From positions 2,046,001 to 2,110,000 of the forward strand of contig NC_009488.1 in the NCBI RefSeq assembly GCF_000063545.1: a stretch of DNA of 64,000 bases, in the 5' to 3' direction. Source of the stretch: Orientia tsutsugamushi str. Boryong (GTDB taxonomy: Bacteria; Pseudomonadota; Alphaproteobacteria; Rickettsiales; Rickettsiaceae). A model generated the notes under the pieces. That model was not told the origin of the DNA. It saw only the letters and a program-made list of their open reading frames with translations, and ran no database searches. The position numbers and the translations under genes are program-made. Positions 20,336 to 30,102 of this stretch are shown in pieces. The first letter of the stretch is position 1. Every line of letters starts with the position of its first letter.

Positions 20336-23300
20336 TTACATTTTTTGTTGCTTTTTTGACTTATTTCTAGGCTTATTTGGAAGTTGCTGTGATACAACAG
20401 CTTGTTCATCAACGAAATCTATGTTATCAATACTGTTTCTTATAGCATTAAGATCTTGTTTACTTATGTTTATGATCTTATTGCTTTCCAAATCTATGTT
20501 ATCTACAGCTTTTTGATTAACTGTTTGTTCTGTTAGTTTTTGCTGATTAACTGAATGCTGTTGGTTATTTTTCATCTTGAGGATTCCACGCATAACTTTT
20601 TTCGTAGTTTTATATGAAAGATAAGCTATTGACGCTGGTACCGCACCTACTACTGCTGCTGTCGTAGCACTAGCAACTATGCCTACAGTAGCAAGTCTAG
20701 TTTTTACATTGCTTTCTCGCCAAAATTCTTTTCCAGCATACAGAAGTAATTTTATGTATTTTTGATCGAGTATATGCTTAACTATTGGTATTTTTCGCTC
20801 CCATATTTTGCGTGCTTTTATGTATTTTTGCTCAGGCAAAACATTATCTGCTTTTTGTGGTTGTAGAACTCCTTCCTTAGCTTCCTTGCACAATTCAGAT
20901 AATATATTAGCAAGCGTATTCTTTACTACTGATTGATCATCATTACCTGTAATAAATTTCCATCCTTCTTTATTAAAGTTTTGTTCAATAATGCTAGCTA
21001 AATTAGTAAATTTTGCTAAGGTACAACTAAGCATATTATATGAATTAGCCCCCAAATATGCTAAATAGTCTCCATATAAACTATCAATATAACCAACTTT
21101 TTTATCTTCTTCTGAAAGTGGCAATCCTTCTTTATCATTTTCAACTGTTGAGATAAAACTATTTGCAAGCTTATATATATCTACTTCGCCTGATTTCATA
21201 TAAGAAGATAACGCGTTTGGTAGCAAAAGAGATATTTCTTTTGGCATAGAGGTTAATAATTTATACCCTAAACGCTGAGCTTTAAGTCTCACATTAACAC
21301 CATCTTTATCTGTAATAATACATTTTGGATATCTTTTATTTAATCCCAGTCCTGCAAGCAAAGTCTGATCTTGATCTTTAATATGTTGCTTTAACTTATC
21401 ATCAACATTTTTAGCATCTTCCATATTAGAACCAACCAAAACAGTGCTAGGAGAAAACTGTATATTCTTCAGATTAGCAGACATTAAATTAGCTGATGTT
21501 AAATCACTGCCTTTAATATTCATCTGGCTCATGTTAGCTGCTACAAAGCTTGAGTTTGTCAAATTAGCCTTTTCTGCATTTGCAGCAGTTAAATCAGATT
21601 GATCAAAGCTAGCTTCCTTAGCTTGAACATAACTCATATTCATATTAGTTAAATTTGAATTCTCCATTTGAATATGGTCCATGATTGCAGATTCAAAGTT
21701 AGCATTTTGCGCATTAATTTTATTAGCTTTAACGTCAGTTAAATTTGCTTCTACTGCAATAACTCCATCCATATTAGATTCATTAAACTTAGCTAATCTA
21801 GCATCTGCCATTGTCAGATTTGCACTTTGTAGTATAGTTTTAGAACAATCTGCATTAATCATTTCTGCTTCTTGAAAGGAGCTTTCCATTACATTAGCAC
21901 ATGATAAATCAATATTATTAGCTACTGCTAATTTAAAATTAGCATTCTGCATTTTAGCATGTTGCGCTTTAACTCTCGTCATGTTAGCTTGACTAAAATC
22001 TGCTTGTTTAAATTCAGCACCGCTCATATCACAGGCACTTAAATCAGCGCCAAAACTATCAACATTCAATAATTTAGCTCCTTTAAATGTTGCTGGGGTG
22101 GAATGAGGACCATTATTTGTAACATCACCTAATTCAGCCCCCATTAATCTTACATTAGATCCATTTACTTTATCAAATACAACTTTGCTACCACATATAT
22201 TTATTAAATTAGTATTATTTAGTGTAGCCTTATAAAATTTAGTATCAGTAACATTTGATCCTTCTAAACAGCTGCCATCTAGATTAGCCTTAGAAAAATT
22301 GCAAGATGTTAAATTACAATATGCTAAATTAACAGAAGACATATCCTTTTTACTAAAATCCAATTCACTTAGATTTTCTTTAGATGCGTCAGGAACTACA
22401 ACAACTTTTATACCTGTAATATCAGGACTTAATTTTTCTTTTATAGAATTTTCTTCGTTTTGAATATAACTAGAATATTTTTTAGAAATAAATTCACTGC
22501 AGCTCTGACCTTGCCCTTCGTTAATAAATTCTTCAAGATCACTACGACTAACTTTAACTGTAACTTTATAAACAGTATCTTCTGATTGATTGAAGCGATA
22601 TGTTGGATCACATGTAACATTCTTTATTATAACTTCTTTAGCAGCATTTGCTTCTTTATGTTGAAGCCTTTTATCTGCATGATATAAATTTTGCAACTGA
22701 TTGTAATGAGATGTTATACTATTATAGTCTAAATCATCCTTTCCAGATTTTTCAATTTCAGTTTTGATATCCTGCAGGTCTTTTTCTATAGTTGCTTGTA
22801 GTGTTTGAATGCTTGGTATACTACCTTGCAAATAATTCACTGCAGATTGAAAATAGCTAAATATACTTGAACCAGTAGCTGGAGCTGCTCTAATAGCTGT
22901 TAATTTATTAGCTGTACGTTTACTTAAATCTTGCAAGTCACGAGTATAATCTTCTTTAGTATAATATTTATTTATTGAATGTGTCTGTTCTTCTTTTAAC
23001 TCATCAGACTGCTCTAACCTAAGAACGCCAAGTTTTTTTAAAACACTATAATCTGCAACATCAAAAGAGACATTTTTTATTGAACCATTATTGCTAAACA
23101 GTAACTGTTGTAGTTTTACTCCTCTTAAATCTAAATTGTTAATTGTGTGATTACTAAAGGCTACACTATCAAATAAGCAGTCTCGAAATTTTATATCTTT
23201 AGGAGAAAAATCAAATTCAATATTACGAAAGGTCGATCCTTGAAAATTACCACCATTAAATAACTCTTCTCGGCATTCATTAGCACCAGGTTGAAAATCT

Positions 23301-23965
23301 TCAGTACCAGTTAAAATATGAGTTTGAAAATCAACAGTAGGATGTTCTTCAAAAAGGAAATCATCATTAAGCATTTGTTGCGCATTATTAGCTATCATTT
23401 GAGGTTTATGATGAATATTAGCGACTACAGACTTACTTTTAAGGTCATTATGTAATGATGCAACATCCGAATAAATTGATGTAATATTACTATAAAGGTT
23501 AGGGTATTGCTGTAATTCTGATAGGCTTTGTATGTTACTTAATTTATCATGCAGGAATTCATTAAATGATGCATTTACCTGTGTATGACTATATTTTTCC
23601 TGGTACTCTAATAATAATGCAACTCCATCCTCTGGTTCATATAAAAAATTACGTAACGCTTTTTGTAGTTTTATGTACTGACTATCAAGTTCATAATCCT
23701 GATCATCTGCCTCATTAATAGGAATTTGACTAATAATCATTTTAAGCTGATCATTTTTAGAATAGCCAAACTCTTTTTCCATTTGGAGCTTAAACTTTTC
23801 ATTGTCTAGATATAAATCTATATTTTTTTGTAGTGATTCTAGGTTTAGGCTATAATTTACAGTAAATCCATCATTATTTTGATCAAATGAGTTTTTTAAG
23901 AACTTATAAGAGTTGCTTTTTAAGTGTTTTGATAAACAGATATCAATCGGTAATATATTTTCCAT
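20336..23965 (-). CDS. Giant pentapeptide-repeat protein
   Basis: An intact 1209-residue frame from ATG 23965, preceded by AAGG; a GTG seven codons upstream is less likely. Residues ~233-308 hold an early pentapeptide-like stretch (FQGSTFRNIEFDF). Residues ~535-845 hold a long run of A(N/D)Lxx-type repeats (for example AANMSQMNIKGSDLTSANLM), which form a right-handed quadrilateral beta-helix. A hydrophobic segment near 1095-1125 (VGIVASATTAAVVGAVPASI) could span a membrane. The C-terminus is polar and Lys/Gln-rich. No signal peptide is visible. The molecular role cannot be read from repeats alone. It lies beside autotransporter genes, so a host-interaction role is plausible but unproven. Confidence 0.85.
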   Translation of the reverse strand: MENILPIDICLSKHLKSNSYKFLKNSFDQNNDGFTVNYSLNLESLQKNIDLYLDNEKFKLQMEKEFGYSKNDQLKMIISQIPINEADDQDYELDSQYIKLQKALRNFLYEPEDGVALLLEYQEKYSHTQVNASFNEFLHDKLSNIQSLSELQQYPNLYSNITSIYSDVASLHNDLKSKSVVANIHHKPQMIANNAQQMLNDDFLFEEHPTVDFQTHILTGTEDFQPGANECREELFNGGNFQGSTFRNIEFDFSPKDIKFRDCLFDSVAFSNHTINNLDLRGVKLQQLLFSNNGSIKNVSFDVADYSVLKKLGVLRLEQSDELKEEQTHSINKYYTKEDYTRDLQDLSKRTANKLTAIRAAPATGSSIFSYFQSAVNYLQGSIPSIQTLQATIEKDLQDIKTEIEKSGKDDLDYNSITSHYNQLQNLYHADKRLQHKEANAAKEVIIKNVTCDPTYRFNQSEDTVYKVTVKVSRSDLEEFINEGQGQSCSEFISKKYSSYIQNEENSIKEKLSPDITGIKVVVVPDASKENLSELDFSKKDMSSVNLAYCNLTSCNFSKANLDGSCLEGSNVTDTKFYKATLNNTNLINICGSKVVFDKVNGSNVRLMGAELGDVTNNGPHSTPATFKGAKLLNVDSFGADLSACDMSGAEFKQADFSQANMTRVKAQHAKMQNANFKLAVANNIDLSCANVMESSFQEAEMINADCSKTILQSANLTMADARLAKFNESNMDGVIAVEANLTDVKANKINAQNANFESAIMDHIQMENSNLTNMNMSYVQAKEASFDQSDLTAANAEKANLTNSSFVAANMSQMNIKGSDLTSANLMSANLKNIQFSPSTVLVGSNMEDAKNVDDKLKQHIKDQDQTLLAGLGLNKRYPKCIITDKDGVNVRLKAQRLGYKLLTSMPKEISLLLPNALSSYMKSGEVDIYKLANSFISTVENDKEGLPLSEEDKKVGYIDSLYGDYLAYLGANSYNMLSCTLAKFTNLASIIEQNFNKEGWKFITGNDDQSVVKNTLANILSELCKEAKEGVLQPQKADNVLPEQKYIKARKIWERKIPIVKHILDQKYIKLLLYAGKEFWRESNVKTRLATVGIVASATTAAVVGAVPASIAYLSYKTTKKVMRGILKMKNNQQHSVNQQKLTEQTVNQKAVDNIDLESNKIINISKQDLNAIRNSIDNIDFVDEQAVVSQQLPNKPRNKSKKQQKM

Positions 23966-24420
23966 GATTTTAGCCTTAATATTCACTGTTAATTACTTAA
24001 ATTATAAACTAATAATCTAAAGTTGAATATAAGAAATAAGGTAAATTTTAGGCAGAATAAATATTGTAGCTTGCTTAATTAAAAGCCCTCTATTTGGAAA
24101 AAGACCTTGATAGCTATTTTTGTTTTTTAAAGTATTCTATCTTTAGATGTATTTATTATTCTTTTTTCTGTTTTTTTATATAATACCATAGGTACAATAC
24201 TTAACTTTACCCATAGTAACTGATATTCCTTATATCAAAACTGTATTAACTATAGTATGATATATTATAGTTATCATAAAAACAACATAACTTCCGCATC
24301 AAAATAATTACTTTTAAAGCAAAAAATAAATCATAGCCCAAAAGTTACCATAACAAGAATTTAATTCTCTAAAACTCTAGATTTGATCTGAAATCTTGTG
24401 TTATATATTACTAATTTGAA
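23966..24420. other. Intergenic region upstream of the pentapeptide gene
   Basis: About 450 bp of AT-rich DNA between the minus-strand pentapeptide gene and the minus-strand autotransporter gene. It must contain the pentapeptide gene's promoter, but no clear consensus stands out. Confidence 0.35.
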
Positions 24421-24453
24421 AAATATGAAAGCTAGAAACTAGCTTTCATATTT
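24421..24453 (-). terminator. Hairpin terminator overlapping the autotransporter stop codon
   Basis: A perfect 15-bp stem (24421-24435 with 24439-24453) has a 3-nt loop and is followed on the minus strand by a short T-rich run. The last codons and the TAG of the autotransporter gene form one arm. Confidence 0.7.
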
Positions 24454-26705
24454 ACAGATCCAATATGAGAAATATATTCATTAGCTAAGTAAGCATTATA
24501 TGATACTCCTACACCTACTTTACCATGCCATATAGTTACTGCAACACCTAATTGGCCGAATGACTTAGGTATTTGTTCATCAATGTCCGAAATATTAGAA
24601 GAGTTAGCATATTCTAGTTGTTTACTCTTAACAGATAACAAGTGATGAATAAAGGCATGAAATTCAGGTACTATCGACATATTGTTATTAATATTATCAA
24701 TAACATATTTTATCGTAATTCCTGCTCTACCTGTTAATATGTTATAATCTATATCTTCTATAGTAGTTTCAAATGCATGACTAGAATTAGTATATGCAAT
24801 ACCAACTATTGGTGAACAAGTTAACTTTGAATTATTTTTTAATGGATATACATTGACAGCTAACATAAAATCACCATACCAGCCTTTGCCGTTAATGTTA
24901 CTAGATGGCTGAACAGTAGCATAATATCTAGTTGTACCATCATATTTAATCAACCCAACGATACTTTGCATAAATATATCTTGCCGAGGATAATATCTAC
25001 CATTTAAAGATAATGAGTATACCTTACAGTTTGTTTTATTTAATATTACATTTTGATCATATGTAATATCGAGATTTGAATATAACCCAGTAACACCAAT
25101 AACAACCTTCTTATTTAAATATTTATTTACTGTAATAAATGCTCCGCTAATGTCTGTGTTGTATCCTTTAATTTCCTTGTGTTCTGTTTTCTTAGTTTTG
25201 CCACAAAATACATTACCATCAATACTCCACCCATTGCTGTTATAAATATTTGATCCAGAGCTTATAATTTTTGGAGATTGATTCTGTACTGTTGCTATTT
25301 TAGATAAAATTGATGTTGTAGCATTCACTGCAGTATCAGCTGTAAAACTGATAGCATTAGCTAGCATTGCATTGTTTTGAGCTTGATATAGCAGCTGTTG
25401 CTTTTCAAAGCTTGCATTTGCTTTGGTAGGAGCGATTTGATCACCAAGTAGTTGCTGCTGCTGAAGTGTATCTAGTTGCTGGTTGAGATAACTAACCAAC
25501 TGATCAATATTAGCTATTTTATGATTTATACTTTTTAAGTTATTTTCTAAATTATTTTTATATTGTTGCAACGCTTGTGGAAAATCATTAATGATTTCTC
25601 TAATATTATCTGATAAACCTGGCTGTACTGGTCCGTTTTCATCAGGCTTAATCTCAGCTCTATGATCAAACGTAGCTATCAAATTTGATATATTCCGTAA
25701 TTGTGTAGCCAACATGCTTAGATCTTGTTTAAATTTTGGCATAAGTTTTTTTATATCTTGCATTTGCTTATGCATTTGATTTAGTTCATCCTGCGGTATA
25801 GCTTGAGCACCTGCTTGCACGTGAGTTTGTAATATCAGTACTATTTCTTCAGATGTACTATATAGATTATCAAGCCATTGCTCATACTGCTGGTCCAGAT
25901 TTAACATGGAATTACTGCCTCGTTCACACGCTTGTATACTTTGATCAATAGCTACTAGTTGATTAGCAATATCTAAATGCAAGTTCCTTGCTTCTGTTGA
26001 TAAATCATTTAGTGATGCTAAAGACAAAGCCTGAATTTTAGCTTGTACATCTCTTAGAGCTGTATGGAATTGACGCAATTCTTGATTTTGATTTAACTCA
26101 TCTATTTCAATCGTAACTGCACGGTATCGTTGTTTTGCATTATTTACTCCGCCGTGTATCCTATTACCAAAACGATTAACCTTATCGCTAAGTTGTTTTT
26201 CATAATCTTTCATTTCAGCAAGTGTAGCTGAGCGATTTGTATAATTTGGTACTATATCGATATCGATTAATCCAAGCATATTGTTAATAAAATTTGCAGT
26301 TTCATTTATATGTCGATAAAGCATGTTACTGCGTGGTCTAAGATTGTGTGTATCATATTGGTCATGTTCATCCAAGTAAACTGTTACTTGATCAGACGGA
26401 TGTAATAGTAATTTTCTACATACGTCTGAATACGACTTTATATCCTCTAAATTTATACCATTATATATCTTATCTCTTATACTATTATATATCTTATCTC
26501 TATCTTGCTCTAGATTCTGTTGTTGTAGAAGCAGTTGAGATTTTCTTGCATCTATCTGATTTATTTTATTATTTAATTGATTTTGCTTTGTACTATTGGG
26601 CTGTGCATTTACATTGAATATACTTTGAGCATTACCAATAAAAAATAACGCAGAAAAAATTAGCGATACTTTAACTAAAGCTACTTTTTTATTAATTTTT
26701 ATCAT
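24432..26705 (-). CDS. Autotransporter-like outer-membrane protein (Sca-type), paralog 1
   Basis: 757 residues from ATG 26705; a GTG three codons upstream is less likely. The N-terminal signal peptide has a hydrophobic core VSLIFSALFFIGNAQS. Residues ~40-430 are Q/L-rich and strongly coiled-coil, the exposed passenger. From ~480 (SGSNIYNSNGWSIDG) to the end is a 12-strand-type autotransporter beta-domain of ~275 residues, with SLSLNGRYYPRQDIF and SPIVGIAYTNSS and a terminal Phe (VNMKASF), the usual outer-membrane assembly signal. It is paralogous to 32988-34937 over the barrel and similar in design elsewhere. It matches the surface-cell-antigen class of Orientia, but I cannot assign a specific Sca name. 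Confidence 0.85.
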   Translation of the reverse strand: MIKINKKVALVKVSLIFSALFFIGNAQSIFNVNAQPNSTKQNQLNNKINQIDARKSQLLLQQQNLEQDRDKIYNSIRDKIYNGINLEDIKSYSDVCRKLLLHPSDQVTVYLDEHDQYDTHNLRPRSNMLYRHINETANFINNMLGLIDIDIVPNYTNRSATLAEMKDYEKQLSDKVNRFGNRIHGGVNNAKQRYRAVTIEIDELNQNQELRQFHTALRDVQAKIQALSLASLNDLSTEARNLHLDIANQLVAIDQSIQACERGSNSMLNLDQQYEQWLDNLYSTSEEIVLILQTHVQAGAQAIPQDELNQMHKQMQDIKKLMPKFKQDLSMLATQLRNISNLIATFDHRAEIKPDENGPVQPGLSDNIREIINDFPQALQQYKNNLENNLKSINHKIANIDQLVSYLNQQLDTLQQQQLLGDQIAPTKANASFEKQQLLYQAQNNAMLANAISFTADTAVNATTSILSKIATVQNQSPKIISSGSNIYNSNGWSIDGNVFCGKTKKTEHKEIKGYNTDISGAFITVNKYLNKKVVIGVTGLYSNLDITYDQNVILNKTNCKVYSLSLNGRYYPRQDIFMQSIVGLIKYDGTTRYYATVQPSSNINGKGWYGDFMLAVNVYPLKNNSKLTCSPIVGIAYTNSSHAFETTIEDIDYNILTGRAGITIKYVIDNINNNMSIVPEFHAFIHHLLSVKSKQLEYANSSNISDIDEQIPKSFGQLGVAVTIWHGKVGVGVSYNAYLANEYISHIGSVNMKASF

Positions 26706-27204
26706 AAGGTACACAATAATTTTAAATTGTTTTTATAATTTGCGTAATAAATCAAAAGGACTATAACAGCCTAGAGTGCTTTATTAGGTAGACGTTGTAT
26801 TGATTAAATCACCCTATAGAATGTATCAATTTAATTATACTACTAATTTAAAAGATGTTAAAATATTTTAATTAATTTAGCAAGCGATTTTTAACACTAT
26901 AGTTAAAAACTCTTTAATATCACTCAAAACTAGTGATATTGTGCTGTATATGTTGTATGTTGACTTTTGAATAAAATGTTGATGATAGAACAGTAGTAGA
27001 ATATTTAGTACGTAAACTTAAAGAATTGCTATTTACAGATTGTGAATTTATTAGTAAAAATTTGCTGTATCACTTACCAATCAAGGTTTAGAGTTAATCA
27101 TAAAAATCAGATCAAAATTTAATGTTGATTTTTACTTCAAAAACTCCAAGTTCTTATATGATAAAAATAAGTGAAATTGCAATAAAATAAAAGATTATAG
27201 CAAT
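26706..27204. other. Gene-free stretch with a relic of a second IS982-type transposase
   Basis: The first 260 bp hold the autotransporter gene's upstream region and nothing else recognised. Around 26971-27127 the plus strand still reads DDRTVVEYLVRKLKELLFTD and CEFISKNLLYHL, matching the transposase relic at 38360-38760. No frame is open. Confidence 0.5.
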
Positions 27205-27375
27205 AGCATAAAAGAAAGCTAGTATACAGTATGTGTCCTTAGGCTAATAGCCTGTATTACAGATAAGTAACTAGCCTTTTGAATAACTAAAAACCGGACG
27301 GTATTCTTAGGCTAAAAAGTCTGTATTTATAAGGTTGGTTTTGAGATATTAAGTTTAACATAAAATTTGGTGGTT
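27205..27375 (+). other. Upstream region of an IS110 fragment; possible bridge-RNA relic
   Basis: Two related segments, CCTTAGGCTAATAGCCTGTA at 27237 and TCTTAGGCTAAAAAGTCTGT at 27305, lie 68 nt apart. The first contains the hairpin AGGCTA-A-TAGCCT. IS110-family elements encode a structured guide RNA upstream of the transposase gene, so this location fits such an RNA. The identification is speculative. Confidence 0.3.
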
Positions 27376-27522
27376 ATGAATAGTATAATTATAGGAATTG
27401 ATATTTCTAAAGAGACATTTGATGCAGATGTGTTAATTAATAATAAAGCTCAAACAAGAAAATTTAATAATAATTCTGAAGGGTTTAACAAATTAGTAAC
27501 ATGGTTAAAAAGCAGAAGTTTT
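27376..27522 (+). pseudogene. IS110-family transposase N-terminal fragment
   Basis: The ATG at 27376 gives MNSIIIGIDISKETFDADVL, the RuvC-like N-terminus of IS110 transposases with the first catalytic Asp in GIDISK. Similarity ends after WLKSRSF. The rest of the open frame, to 27657, is antisense to another relic. Confidence 0.75.
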
Positions 27523-27860
27523 ATGCAAGTGACATTACGTAACTTAACATTGTCTTTAATTATTGTCCTATTTTCAACTTCAATAAAACCTGCATCTCTT
27601 AATTCTATTAAGCATTGCCTAACTCTTCATCGACCAACATCTAGCTTATCCTCATAAAGCTGATAACTTTCCTATAATTCATCTATATCTTTGTTGTAAT
27701 AGATATGTAGTCTAAATACCATGAATGATAAAAGCTGTTTAGATGTTTTGCTTAATGCTTTTCCATTATCTCCAGTTAGTTTCCTCTATTCTGGTGGAAT
27801 GATATTTCCAATAAAGTTATAAAATATTGTAGCATTATTGCTACTATTATTTTTAATAAT
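27523..27860 (-). pseudogene. Replication-initiator-like winged-helix protein relic, copy 1
   Basis: Minus-strand reading across small frame breaks gives FIGNIIPPE.RKLTGDNGKA, then FRLHIYYNKDIDEL and ESYQLYEDKLDVGR.RVRQCL, then IELRDAGFIEVENRTIIKDN. This looks like a helix-turn-helix replication or partition protein of the sort carried on rickettsial plasmids and RAGEs. A second relic with the same core lies at 52430-52640. The family assignment is an inference from wording, not a confirmed match. Confidence 0.45.
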
Positions 27861-27861
27861 A

Positions 27862-28444
27862 AACTTCTTTCGAAACTAGACAATGATGTAGAATGGTGTT
27901 ATAAAAATCTGATTTGAAGTAATAATGAAATTCGATCAGATTAAAGAGTTAAAAGATGAAACATTTTGTCGATTAACAGGAGTAAGGAAGGAGACATTTT
28001 CAAAGGTGGTGGATATTTTGAGGAAAGTTGATGGTCTTAAGAAATCAAAAGGTGTGCGTAAAAATAAGCTCAATTTGGATGAACAGTTATTGATAGCCTT
28101 AGAATACCTTAGAGAATACCGTACTTATTTCCATATAGCTCAGAACTATCGGATTGGTGAAAGTTCACAGCATATAAAGCTGTAAAATGTGTAAAAGACA
28201 CCCTAGTTAAACACCCAGACTTTGCTCTTCCAGGTCGTAAAGCTCTAATGAAGAGCGATATGAATTATGAAGTAGTCTTGATTGATGCTACTGAGACTCC
28301 TATAGAAAGACCTAAAAAAACAAAAATTCTATTATTCAGGAAAGAAGAAAAGGCATACACTAAAAACTCAAATAGTGGTAGACAAGCAAATATACCAAGT
28401 AATATGTACAGATTTTTCTAACAGTAAAAAGCATGACTTTAGAT
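27862..28444 (+). mobile_element. IS5-type element, diverged and truncated
   Basis: Starts with a degenerate left end (AACTTCTTTCGAAACTAGAC). The transposase start is diverged (MKFDQIKELKDETFCRLTGV) and shifts frame near 28165. Similarity stops after the HDFRL codons, and a left-type inverted end follows at 28446. Older than the four near-identical copies. Confidence 0.75.
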
Positions 28445-28468
28445 TAGACCTCTTTCGAAACTTATTAA

Positions 28469-29206
28469 CTCCAATTTAGGATAAGTGGAAATATGAAATG
28501 TAAAGAATAAAAGGTATACAAAGAGAGAATGTTGAGTTATAAAGAAAATTTAAATAAAAATAAAATAACCCAACATGAAAAAATGTATTATAACAGTATA
28601 CTATTTAATAGACAATTTTTGCAAAATATATCACGAGTTGGAGAGAAAGAGATTAATACCAAGTAGAGTAATCAAAGGAACAGAGATGGGAAGTTATCCT
28701 TAGCTGAGTTATTAACAATAGCGATATATTTTTATTTATCTCCATGCAAGGATTTTAAAGATTATTATCTATATTACCTGAGTTATAAGTATAAGGGATA
28801 CTTTTGTTTATCAAGTTATAGTAGAATAATACAGCTATGACCTGGAGTGTTGCTATCACTAGCTGTATTAATGCACTATCTGAAAGGAGAAGACTAGTAT
28901 ATATTACATCGATTCTACAAAGTTAGCAATTTGTCATAATAAACGTACCTCCAGCAATAGAGTTTTTAACAAAATTTCTAAAATTGGTAAAAGTAGTTAT
29001 TGCTGGTTCTTAGTCTTTAAGCTTCATCTTATAATCAACAATAAAGGCGAAATAATGTCAGTTAAAATTACCAAAGGCAATAAAAGCAACCTATCTGTAT
29101 CTTCAGTTTTTTCTAAAGGCTTATCTGAAAAATTGTTTGGTGATAAAGCTTACATATCTAAAGAGTTATTTCATCAACTGCTGACCAATGGTCTACGTTT
29201 ATTTAT
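28469..29206 (+). mobile_element. IS982-family element, decayed, lacking its 3' end
   Basis: The left end CTCCAATTTAGGATAAGTGG is followed by the usual leader and broken transposase codons: IYHELERKRLIPSS, YIDSTKLAICHNKRTSSN near 28910, and KGNKSNLSVSSV near 29075. It ends at 29206 where an IS630-type element begins. Confidence 0.7.
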
Positions 29207-30101
29207 AGTCATTTACAATGAAGTTTGAGTATAGTATCCTGAAAAGGAAATGCCAAAATCATATAGCCAAGACTTTCGGGAGAAAGTAATAAAATGTGTT
29301 AATCAAGGAAAAAGTTGTAATGCTGCCTCAGTAAAATTTGATATAGCAGCAAACACAGTAAGAAATTGGTATAAAAGATATAAATCAGAAGGTCATTATA
29401 AAGAAAGAGATCGTCTTGGTAAAAAAGGGAAAATATATAAGATAGAATTTGAAAAATACATTTCGCTAAATCAAAATCTAACTCTGGCACAAGCAGGGAA
29501 ACATTTTGGAATTTCAATAAGGGTAGCGAGTTATTATATGAAAAAATTCGGCTATAGTTATAAAAAAAACGTTTACCTACATGGAAGCAAAACCAGAAAT
29601 AAGAGAAAAATATCAACAAGTGATAAGTGTGCTATACCTAAGGAAAACTTGGTATACATAGATGAAAGTGGCATTGAAATGTCTATATGCAAGAATAGAG
29701 GGTGGAGAAAAAAGGAACTCATGTAAGCAGCAAAAAGAGTGGTAAATATTACGAGCGTACAAATATTATAGCTGGTTATGTTAATAATAAATCAATCGCA
29801 CCTATGATATTTAATGGTGCATATGTAATACAAGATTATTTGAAGCTTGGGTGCAGCAGGTATTAATTAATGAGTTAGAGCCTGCTCAGTTTGTAGTAAT
29901 GGATAATGCTGCTTTTCATAAGTCTAAAAAAACTAAAGAGTTAATAGAATCTGTTGGTTGTAAAGTTATTTTTCTTCCACCTTATTCTCCAGATTTAAAT
30001 CCGATAGAAAAGTTTTCGGCTAATATGAAGCTGTGGATTAAACATCAAATTACTCAATTTGCTAATTCTATTATCTCTTTTTTCTATGCTCAAACTTCAT
30101 A
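29207..30101 (+). mobile_element. IS630-family element, nearly complete
   Basis: The left end GTCATTTACAATGAAGTTTG sits next to a TA, the usual IS630 target. The inverted sequence CTATGCTCAAACTTCAT at 30084-30100 is a shortened right end. An IS5-type element abuts it at 30102. Confidence 0.75.
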
Positions 30102-30102
30102 A
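29250..30102 (+). pseudogene. IS630-family transposase with one -1 site and one true frameshift
   Basis: The N-terminal helix-turn-helix (MPKSYSQDFREKVIKCVNQG) and first Asp (YIDESGIE) are in the frame ending at 29726. A heptamer A AAA AAG at 29708-29714 would allow -1 slippage into KGTHVSSKKSGKYYERTNII. That frame stops near 29865 because of an indel before LFEAWVQQ. The last part, in a third register, has VVMDNAAFHKS and LPPYSPDLNPIEKFS with the second Asp and the Glu. The first shift could be programmed; the second is damage. Confidence 0.75.

Noticed and set aside
26348-26617. 89-codon ORF rich in Tyr
   Set aside because: Antisense to the signal-peptide and coiled-coil region of the autotransporter gene.
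27523-27657. Extension of the IS110 N-terminal ORF
   Set aside because: Similarity to IS110 stops at 27522; beyond it the minus strand carries a different relic.
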